A DNA stretch of 18,026 bases from Bacteroidales bacterium. Its GTDB lineage: Bacteria > Bacteroidota > Bacteroidia > Bacteroidales > UBA932. Below are positions 1-4,763 of the stretch, in pieces (within the stretch, counting starts at the first letter, position 1; the number at the start of each line of letters is the position of its first letter). The translations under genes were made by a program, and so were the position numbers. The notes below the pieces were generated by a model. The model was given only the letters and a program-made list of their open reading frames with translations. It was not told the origin of the DNA and did not search any database. The stretch is from contig JAEFAI010000037.1 of NCBI GenBank assembly GCA_016291185.1, forward strand, positions 1 to 18,026, given 5' to 3'.

Positions 1-286
1 CCGGTCCACACCAGTCCCGCCCGGTCGCACTAGGTTCGCCCGTTTTTCGTAATCATCACATCACCAACACGTTGCGTGAATTAACCGGCCAAAATTTCAC
101 CCCGTCACTTCTCTTAATTACCTGGTTATCAACGATTAAAGAAAAACACCCTCAAACCCTTTCCGGTTAGTCACCTTTTCTTCCACAACCTTCACCATTC
201 CCGGGTTGCTACCGCTTTCTCGGCCTCTATTTTCTTCATAACGGAATGGACCATTTTGTAAGTGATTGAGAGCAAGGATGTTCTGT

Positions 287-318
287 TTTTGCTTTGGGGT
301 ATTTTCCCCTAAGCAAAA
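287..318. repeat. Inverted repeat (13-base arms, 6-base loop)
   Basis: Arms 287-299 (TTTTGCTTTGGGG) and 306-318 (CCCCTAAGCAAAA) pair at 12 of 13 positions around a TATTTT loop. T-rich sequence on one side and A-rich on the other resembles a bidirectional terminator, but no gene ends next to it, so its role is unknown. Confidence 0.5.
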
Positions 319-398
319 TTGGAAATTATTGATAATCAGGGATATGCAAAAACAGGGTGCTGTGGAGTCAGGGCAACGCAAGGGCGGGAGGGGTGTGG

Positions 399-442
399 TG
401 ACGAAAGGGTGGACGAAGGGGCGGACGAAGGGTGGACAGAGG
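399..442 (+). repeat. Degenerate 12-base tandem repeat
   Basis: About 3.5 imperfect copies of a GTGGACGAAGGG-like unit. GACGAA occurs at 400, 412 and 424, and GACAGA at 435, giving spacings of 12, 12 and 11. The tract runs straight into the inverted-repeat cluster that begins at 442. Confidence 0.55.
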
Positions 443-531
443 TGCTCCTAGTGGTCCAGAAATTTGCAGAGTAGGAGCAAAAACGGCCTTTTTTGCTCCT
501 AGAGGTCCACGCGATGGACCACTAGGAGCAC
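442..531. repeat. Nested inverted-repeat cluster (cruciform-like)
   Basis: Outer arms 442-458 (GTGCTCCTAGTGGTCCA) and 515-531 are perfect 17-base reverse complements. Between them lies a second hairpin with 12-base arms, 472-483 (TAGGAGCAAAAA) and 490-501, around a 6-base loop. The same TAGGAGC/GCTCCTA words therefore occur four times in alternating orientation. An alternative fold pairs 496-509 with 515-529 (one mismatch) around a CGCGA loop, so mutually exclusive structures are possible in DNA or RNA. No coding function is evident. Confidence 0.75.
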
Positions 532-599
532 TTTCGAGCCGGGGTCGCCTTAATGTGGGGAGACGCCAGTCCGGGGTCGGGCTCGACATAGAGGGGCCG

Positions 600-1056
600 G
601 GTAGGACATGGCGCCACCGCCGGGCGTGGGCTACAATGAGCTATGTGTCAGCATGTTAAGCTTTTGTCCCTATCGATTTCGAGGTAGGGATAAAGTCTTA
701 GAGTGGTGAATATCAATGGATTCCAGCGCACACAAGTTGTGTGGGCGCGGTGAAGGTGGGAGGCGATATGGTGAGGGGCGTAGAGGAGGCAGTGTGGAGG
801 CACCACCGCCGGACATCGCGTCCGGCGGTTACGAGCTGCGGGCTGCGTTCGAGCTCTGAGGGCTCGACGCAGCCGCGCTCGTTGCCGGGTCTGAGCGCCC
901 GAGCGCGAAATATACGATATTCGCGCCCGGCCGCATGGTGCATGGAGTGGGATCATGATGACCGGCCCCGCTTGAGCGCACGTGAGGCGCAACGCGCTGA
1001 TAAACAAGATGTTAACAAACTATTATACCCCCAAAATCGGGGTATAATGTTTCTTT
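600..1056 (+). ncRNA. Candidate structured RNA or repeat element (unassigned)
   Basis: Several strong hairpins follow each other: 663-672/685-694 (10 pairs, one G-U), 805-814/820-829 (10 perfect pairs, loop ATCGC), 841-854/862-874 (13 pairs, one bulge) and 903-909+911-913/917-926 (10 pairs, one bulge). They are followed by a terminator-like hairpin at 1022-1048. No clear promoter was found at the 5' side and no match to RNase P RNA, tmRNA, SRP RNA or 6S RNA was recognised. The plus strand is preferred only because of the terminator. A dispersed genomic repeat is an equally good explanation. Confidence 0.25.
1022..1056 (+). terminator. Terminator-like hairpin
   Basis: Perfect 10-base arms, 1022-1031 (ATTATACCCC) and 1039-1048 (GGGGTATAAT), enclose a 7-base loop and are followed by GTTTCTTT. 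The stem is AT-rich with four G-C pairs. It could end a transcript from the structured region to its left. Confidence 0.45.
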
Positions 1057-1120
1057 AATCGATTGACTGACAATTACTTGCCGCTCACGGTCGCACTGGA
1101 CCGGACAGAGAGGGAGGGAG

Positions 1121-1225
1121 GGAAACGTTTAGGGGCGGGAGGGAAACGTTTAGGAACTGGCCGGAAACGTTTGGCGGTGAGGGGGAAACGTTTAGGGGTG
1201 AAAGTTAAACGTTTAAGTTGGGGGA
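1121..1225 (+). repeat. Five 21-base repeats with AAACGTTT palindromes
   Basis: AAACGTTT starts at 1123, 1144, 1165, 1186 and 1207, exactly every 21 bases. Four copies begin GGAAACGTTT; the last is the longer palindrome TTAAACGTTTAA. The linking bases vary but are G-rich. Twenty-one bases is two helical turns, so all palindrome centres face the same side of the DNA. The array ends about 16 bases before the putative -33 element of the downstream gene. It looks like a cooperative binding array for a dimeric protein, comparable in geometry to iterons. Each repeat also equals seven codons, but the frame through it (TTG start at 1063, KRL every seven residues) does not look like a real protein. 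Confidence 0.85.
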
Positions 1226-1230
1226 AGGGC

Positions 1231-1261
1231 TTTTTCTTTTCGGGGAAATGTTGTAATCTTG
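1231..1261 (+). promoter_or_regulatory. Putative promoter of the SANT/Myb-like gene
   Basis: TAATCTTG at 1254-1261 is close to the TAnnTTTG -7 box. Nineteen bases upstream, at 1231-1234, lies TTTT in place of TTTG. Transcription would start near 1266, about 36 bases before the ATG at 1303, placing the palindrome array at roughly -143 to -52. Confidence 0.4.
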
Positions 1262-1271
1262 CGGTGGAGTG

Positions 1272-1316
1272 ATGCCTGAGTCAAACTATAAAAACTTTAC
1301 ACATGGAATCTTTTAA
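1272..1316 (+). CDS. Possible 14-residue leader peptide (uORF)
   Basis: An ATG at 1272 opens a 14-codon frame (MPESNYKNFTHGIF) that stops at 1314-1316. It overlaps the first 14 bases of the next gene in a different frame. If the predicted start near 1266 is right, this ATG is the first in the mRNA and its translation could affect initiation at 1303. It may equally be chance. Confidence 0.2.
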   Translation: MPESNYKNFTHGIF

Positions 1317-1869
1317 CCCTTCGCTTCCCGCCGCTCCATCCCGGGAAGCCCGGATCCAGGCGATCCTGAATGAGCAGCGCGCTCTGGCGCACGACGCCCT
1401 GGACGATTTGATGCACGAAGTCTTTCTCGAAATCGGCGCTTTGCTTTCTGCACCTGACGGTGCCGGGGCGCCGGCGGCCGCTCCGGCCCACGCCGTCGCC
1501 GGGCTTTCCTCCCGCACGCTCCAGATGATCCGGCAGCACCACGACGCCGGCGATCTCGCCGAATGGCTCACCTCCGGCGCCGAAGGCAACAAAAGCACCT
1601 GCATCTCCCAGTTCCTGAACCTCAACGCCATGCAGATGCAGGAGCTGCGGGTCCGCTTCCCGCGCGCCTTCATGAAGTGGACGGACGACGAGGACCGGGC
1701 CCTGCTCTCCCTCTATCAGGAAGCGACAGCGCAAGGTAAGAAGGTCGGCTGGGGCGAGCTGGCCCGCACGTTCGGACGCAACGCCAACGCCCTGCGGCTC
1801 CGCCTGGAGCACCTGGGCGTCGACCTGGGCGACGAGGCGGGCCAGCCGCGCCGCAACCGCAGGAGCTGA
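1303..1869 (+). CDS. Hypothetical protein with SANT/Myb-like C-terminus
   Basis: A 188-residue protein of unknown function with no signal peptide or membrane segment, so probably cytoplasmic. Residues 13-50 look helical, and 51-66 is an Ala/Pro/Gly-rich linker. Residues about 124-173 resemble a SANT/Myb-type helix-turn-helix: W126-TDDED, then W150-GELARTFGRN, then a leucine/arginine-rich third helix, matching the usual pattern of spaced tryptophans, an acidic patch after the first one, and a GR-N-x(4)-R-x-R motif. The C-terminus (QPRRNRRS) is basic, which also fits nucleic-acid binding. The ATG at 1303 is chosen because it follows the putative promoter by about 36 bases. The gene stands alone, converges with the aminotransferase, and has the 21-base palindrome array directly upstream, suggesting it could be regulated through that array or bind it. 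DNA binding is inferred from pattern only. Confidence 0.75.
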   Translation: MESFNPSLPAAPSREARIQAILNEQRALAHDALDDLMHEVFLEIGALLSAPDGAGAPAAAPAHAVAGLSSRTLQMIRQHHDAGDLAEWLTSGAEGNKSTCISQFLNLNAMQMQELRVRFPRAFMKWTDDEDRALLSLYQEATAQGKKVGWGELARTFGRNANALRLRLEHLGVDLGDEAGQPRRNRRS

Positions 1870-1905
1870 AAAAAAGCGCGGGCATCCGAAAGGGATGACC
1901 GCGCT
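1869..1905 (-). terminator. Intrinsic terminator of the aminotransferase gene
   Basis: Arms 1875-1881 (AGCGCGG) plus 1883-1887 pair with 1893-1897 plus 1899-1905, with one G-A mismatch and a GAAAG loop. Read on the minus strand, the stem is followed by seven T residues. It touches the last base of the convergent gene's stop codon at 1867-1869. Confidence 0.8.
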
Positions 1906-1923
1906 GCACTACTACCTAACCAG

Positions 1924-1944
1924 GAGTTGCGGGGTATGCAACTC
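1924..1944 (-). repeat. Small hairpin just after the aminotransferase stop
   Basis: Perfect 7-base arms GAGTTGC (1924-1930) and GCAACTC (1938-1944) with a 7-base loop lie three bases beyond the stop codon and just before the main terminator. It may protect the 3' end or assist termination. Confidence 0.45.
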
Positions 1945-1946
1945 GT

Positions 1947-3152
1947 CTATTGGCGACCCGGATACGCCTCCAGTGCCTTCTGCAGCACGACGAGGGCCCG
2001 GGCAAGGTCTTCTTTACACAGGACATAGGCGATGCGCACCTCCTGGCGCCCCTCCCCCGGCTCCGTATAGAAGCCGGCGCCGGGCGCCATCATCACCGTG
2101 GAGCCTTCGTACTGGAAGTCGCGCAAGCACCAGATGCAGAACTTCTCGGCGTCGTCCACCGGGAGCTTGGCCATCGTGTAGAACGCGCCCATCGGGATCG
2201 GCGAATACACGCCGGGGATCTTGTTGAGCCCGTCGATCAGGAAGTTGCGGCGCTCGAGGTACTCCTCATACACGCCCCGCAGGTATTCCTTCTGGACATC
2301 CAGCGTGGCTTCGGCCACGATCTGGCCCAGCAGCGGCGGGGACAGGCGGGCCTGGCAGAACTTCATCACGGCGTCGCGCACCGCGCGGTTCTTGGTGCAG
2401 AGGCAGCCGATGCGGATGCCGCACTCCGAATAGCGCTTGGACACGGAGTCGAACAGCACGACGTTCTCCTCGATCCCATCCATATGGAAGGCCGAGATAT
2501 AAGGCATCCCGGTGTAGATGAATTCGCGGTAGACCTCGTCGCTGAACAGGAAGAGGTTGTGCTTCTTGACGATGTCGCGCAGGCGCTGCATCTCCTTGCG
2601 CGTATAGAGGTAGCCCGTCGGGTTGTTGGGGTTGCAGATCAGGATGGCCTTGGTGCGCGGGGTGATCTGCTCCTCGAACGCCTCCACCGAAGGCAGGCGG
2701 AAGCCGTCTTCGATGCACGTCTTGACGCTCTTGATCACAGCGCCCACGGAGATGGCGAACGCCATATAATTGGCGTAGAACGGGTCCGTGACGATGACTT
2801 CGTCGCCCGGCCCGAGACAGGCCAGGAACGCGAACAGCACGGCTTCGGAGCCGCCAGACGTCACGATGATCTCCTCCGGAGAAAGGTAGATGCCGTACTC
2901 TGCATAGTACTGCACCATCTTGGTGCGCAGGCTCAGGTAGCCGTCGGACGGGCTGTACTCCAGGATGGTGCGGTCGACGGCCTTGAGGGCGTCGAGACCG
3001 CACTGCGGCGTCTTGATATCGGGCTGACCGATATTGAGGTGATAGACGTGCACGCCATTGCGCTTGGCCGCGTCGGCAAACGGAGCCAGCTTCCGGATCG
3101 GGGAAGAAGGCATGTTCTGCGCTCGCTGGGAGATCTCCATGTTCTTTTTCAT
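1947..3152 (-). CDS. PLP-dependent class I/II aminotransferase
   Basis: A 401-residue cytoplasmic fold-type I aminotransferase of the aspartate-aminotransferase superfamily, moving an amino group between an amino acid and a 2-oxo acid through pyridoxal phosphate. Visible family signatures: IGQPD (41-45), NPNNPTG (174-180), SDEVY (204-208; D205 would bind the pyridine nitrogen), SVSKRYS with Schiff-base lysine K239, and RIAY with substrate-carboxylate arginine R373. Length is normal and nothing essential is missing. Substrate specificity (aspartate, alanine, aromatic) cannot be read. Two starts are possible: the ATG at 3152 used here, which would leave almost no leader after the strong promoter at 3160-3190, and M5 at 3140 (MEISQR), which fits the usual start of this family and leaves about 16 bases. 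It is transcribed separately from the GH43-like gene upstream, since a terminator lies between them. Confidence 0.93.
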   Translation of the reverse strand: MKKNMEISQRAQNMPSSPIRKLAPFADAAKRNGVHVYHLNIGQPDIKTPQCGLDALKAVDRTILEYSPSDGYLSLRTKMVQYYAEYGIYLSPEEIIVTSGGSEAVLFAFLACLGPGDEVIVTDPFYANYMAFAISVGAVIKSVKTCIEDGFRLPSVEAFEEQITPRTKAILICNPNNPTGYLYTRKEMQRLRDIVKKHNLFLFSDEVYREFIYTGMPYISAFHMDGIEENVVLFDSVSKRYSECGIRIGCLCTKNRAVRDAVMKFCQARLSPPLLGQIVAEATLDVQKEYLRGVYEEYLERRNFLIDGLNKIPGVYSPIPMGAFYTMAKLPVDDAEKFCIWCLRDFQYEGSTVMMAPGAGFYTEPGEGRQEVRIAYVLCKEDLARALVVLQKALEAYPGRQ

Positions 3153-3159
3153 ATCTTGG

Positions 3160-3190
3160 CAAATATAAGCAAAAAAAGCATCCCTGCAAA
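3160..3190 (-). promoter_or_regulatory. Bacteroidota-type promoter of the aminotransferase gene
   Basis: On the minus strand, TTTG (3190-3187) and TATATTTG (3167-3160) are both perfect matches to the -33 and -7 consensus, with a 19-base spacer. Transcription should begin near 3156, only a few bases before the first ATG. The -33 box sits at the loop of the terminator hairpin of the upstream gene. Confidence 0.75.
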
Positions 3191-3206
3191 TGCAGAGACG
3201 CTTTTT
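3171..3206 (-). terminator. Terminator of the GH43-like gene
   Basis: GCTTTTT (3200-3206) pairs with AAAAAGC (3173-3179), and the interior CTGCA/TGCAG arms pair around an AA loop, giving an 11-pair core with two mismatches. On the minus strand it ends in a run of seven T residues (3177-3171). It begins about 20 bases after the stop of the GH43-like gene and overlaps the aminotransferase promoter. Confidence 0.65.
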
Positions 3207-3226
3207 GAAACCATCATCTCAATCCA

Positions 3227-4357
3227 TTAAGGATACCAGCGCTTCAGGAGCACGAGCTTGTCGCCGCTGTCGTCCACTTCCCAGAACTGCGGCTTGCGCG
3301 GGCCGTCGTTCTCCACGTGGTGCACGACATAGAGCAGCTTGCCCTCGAAGGTGCGGAAGAGCATGCCGTGGCCGGAATTGTCGGCCAGGAACGGCTCCGG
3401 CTCCTGCACCCACGGGCCGGCGATGGTGCCGGACTCGGAATAGCAGACTTCCTGGAGGTAGCGCTCCTTGCCCCAGGTGCTCCAGAGCATGCCGAGCTTG
3501 CCGGTCTGCGTGCGGAACATCTGCGGGCCGTCGGTCACCCAACCCGGCATCTTGAGGCCGAAGGTGGCCTCGCCCAGGCCGTTCATCTCGCCGCAGGACG
3601 GAGCCTCGGAAGCCCGGAACATCGTCTTGGGCCAGGGAGAAATCGTGCGGGACAGGTCCGCGGACAGCTCGATGTAGTCCATCGTGCCGTCGATGATCTG
3701 CGTCCACTCGTGCACGAAGATCATATAGATGTGGCCGTCCTCCTCGTAGAGGGTACCGTCGATGCAGTCCCACTCGTGCGGCTGATAGTCATAGCCGGGC
3801 TCGACGGCGAAAGAGGTATAAGGTCCCTCCGGCTTGTCGGAACGGAGCAGATAAGTCTGGTTGTGGGGCACGTTGTAGCGGCGCGGGACCTGCTGGATGA
3901 GGTCGGAATGGTCGCTCCAGGTGCCTGCATAGTAATAGTAGTCCCCGATCTTGTGGATCTCGGCCGCGGCGGCGAAGCCCGCCTTCTCGAGCCAGAGGCC
4001 CTTGATGTCGATGATGTTGTAGGGGCCCTCCCACATCTTGAGGTCCTTGCTCTTGTACATCCGGCCGCCGGAGCTGGTCAGATAATAGGTCTTCGTGGCC
4101 TCATCCGCGAGGATGTACGGGTCGCTCATCGAGAGCTCCTCGAAGGGCACGGTCCGGATGCGGTTCATCTCGGCCATCCGGGCGCGCATGCGCGCGGCCA
4201 TGCCGGTCGTGTCGCGGGGAGCGGCGGAGATCATGCCGCCGAAGTTCTTCTGGCCGGGGTTTGCGGGCGGCGCCTGCTCGCCCGGCAGGATCTGGGCAGT
4301 CGCCGCCACGCTCAGGAGCAGCGCCGCCAGACAGGAGGAAAAGTGTTTCTCTATCAT
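3227..4357 (-). CDS. Secreted GH43-like glycosidase
   Basis: A 376-residue exported protein resembling five-bladed beta-propeller GH43 enzymes, which remove arabinose, xylose or galactose units from plant-type glycans. The ATG at 4357 is chosen because it starts a signal peptide (MIEKHF, then hydrophobic AALLLSVAATA); the frame extends 32 codons further upstream without looking like a leader. GH43-like landmarks: SMSDPYIL with D79 as candidate general base, DCIDGTLYE with D200 as candidate pKa-setting aspartate, and WVTDGP with D276 where classical members have the acid glutamate (EGP/EAP). GHGMLF (H330) and the propeller repeats that follow also fit. No lipobox, so probably periplasmic. It lies downstream of susD but behind a terminator, with a possible promoter of its own. 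Family assignment is fairly secure; the substrate is unknown, and the D-for-E change might mark a distinct subfamily or altered activity. Confidence 0.85.
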   Translation of the reverse strand: MIEKHFSSCLAALLLSVAATAQILPGEQAPPANPGQKNFGGMISAAPRDTTGMAARMRARMAEMNRIRTVPFEELSMSDPYILADEATKTYYLTSSGGRMYKSKDLKMWEGPYNIIDIKGLWLEKAGFAAAAEIHKIGDYYYYAGTWSDHSDLIQQVPRRYNVPHNQTYLLRSDKPEGPYTSFAVEPGYDYQPHEWDCIDGTLYEEDGHIYMIFVHEWTQIIDGTMDYIELSADLSRTISPWPKTMFRASEAPSCGEMNGLGEATFGLKMPGWVTDGPQMFRTQTGKLGMLWSTWGKERYLQEVCYSESGTIAGPWVQEPEPFLADNSGHGMLFRTFEGKLLYVVHHVENDGPRKPQFWEVDDSGDKLVLLKRWYP

Positions 4358-4487
4358 TTTACGGTTATGTTGGTTTGTTCTGTCCGGAAATAAATAATTG
4401 TCGTCAAACAAAACGGGGTACGCATCACGCGGACCCCGTTTCCCACAATACAATTAACCAAAATCTACCACCCGGTATTTAAATAAG

Positions 4488-4518
4488 CGGAAGGGCTTAC
4501 GGGTGTACACCCTTTCCG
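4488..4518 (-). promoter_or_regulatory. Inverted repeat in the GH43 leader, possible operator
   Basis: CGGAAGGG (4488-4495) and CCTTTCCG (4511-4518) are imperfect reverse complements flanking the perfect 12-base palindrome GGGTGTACACCC (4501-4512). It lies 18 bases downstream of the putative -7 box, so it could be a repressor or activator site or a leader hairpin. Confidence 0.4.
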
Positions 4519-4535
4519 TAGACATTTATCCGATA

Positions 4536-4574
4536 CAAAAGTATTATGTATTTTGCAATAAGAATTTCAAAAAA
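4536..4574 (-). promoter_or_regulatory. Possible promoter of the GH43-like gene
   Basis: TACTTTTG (4543-4536, minus strand) matches the TAnnTTTG -7 consensus perfectly. The best upstream TTTG (4571-4568) is 24 bases away, longer than usual. A start near 4531 would give a leader of about 170 bases. Confidence 0.35.
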
Positions 4575-4687
4575 TGCTCATTTACAATCAATCTTTCTTC
4601 ATCCTTCTGTCTTCATTCTCAAGCCGATGTCTCCTGCAAGCATATTGAAAGCCAATGAATGAAATAGGAAAAAGCCATGAATCATAT

Positions 4688-4721
4688 AAAAAACGGGAGC
4701 CACGCTTCTGCGCGGCTCCCG
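4688..4721 (-). terminator. Intrinsic terminator of the susCD transcript
   Basis: CGGGAGCC (4694-4701) pairs with GGCTCCCG (4714-4721), with a further CGC/GCG and a TTCT loop inside (one A-C mismatch). On the minus strand the stem is followed by six T residues (4693-4688). It lies about 40 bases after the susD stop. Confidence 0.85.
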
Positions 4722-4763
4722 CCTGGATTTGGGTCATCAGCTAAGATTCAGCTGAATGATCTA

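Larger units (their letters stand above)
1..1302. other. Gene-poor, repeat- and hairpin-rich region
   Basis: No reading frame here looks like a real gene: the open frames are short, low in complexity or arginine-rich, and lie on both strands across the same hairpins. The first 360 bases are comparatively AT-rich; about 370-960 is GC-rich and dense in inverted repeats. Gaps elsewhere in the window are about 50-400 bases, so 1.3 kb without a gene stands out. The region may hold a structured RNA, regulatory sites or remains of a mobile element. No transposase, integrase, tRNA or rRNA signature was seen. Individual structures are listed separately. Confidence 0.6.
4358..4763 (-). other. Intergenic region between susD and the GH43-like gene
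   Basis: About 400 AT-rich bases without a gene. From the susD side it holds a perfect palindrome (ATTCAGCTGAAT, 4746-4757), the susCD terminator (4688-4721), two AAAGCC-containing direct repeats 23 bases apart (4648 and 4671), a possible promoter (-7 box 4536-4543), a 31-base imperfect inverted repeat (4488-4518), and the presumed leader of the GH43-like mRNA. Confidence 0.6.

Noticed and set aside
136..381. An 81-residue minus-strand frame in the left intergenic region
   Set aside because: No recognisable motif, it crosses the 287-318 hairpin, and no promoter is evident; treated as chance.
1021..1056. Possible chromosome-dimer resolution (dif) site because of the TATTATA...TATAATGTT pattern
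   Set aside because: The arms are a perfect dyad with a 7-base loop and lack the 11+6+11 layout of XerCD sites; a terminator-like hairpin fits better.
648..1058. Arginine-rich frames on both strands over the hairpin region
   Set aside because: Frames on both strands run through the same stems and have no domain-like composition; the inverted repeats explain their codon patterns.
1063..1272. A 69-residue frame with KRL every seven residues through the palindrome array
   Set aside because: TTG start, no promoter or leader, very basic and low in complexity. The heptad pattern follows automatically from a 21-base repeat; conservation of the DNA palindrome explains it better.
1..1302. Search for tRNA, rRNA, tmRNA, RNase P RNA, CRISPR or insertion sequence
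   Set aside because: No T-arm or CCA-type ends, no conserved RNA cores, no regular repeat-spacer pattern beyond the 21-base array, and no transposase frame.
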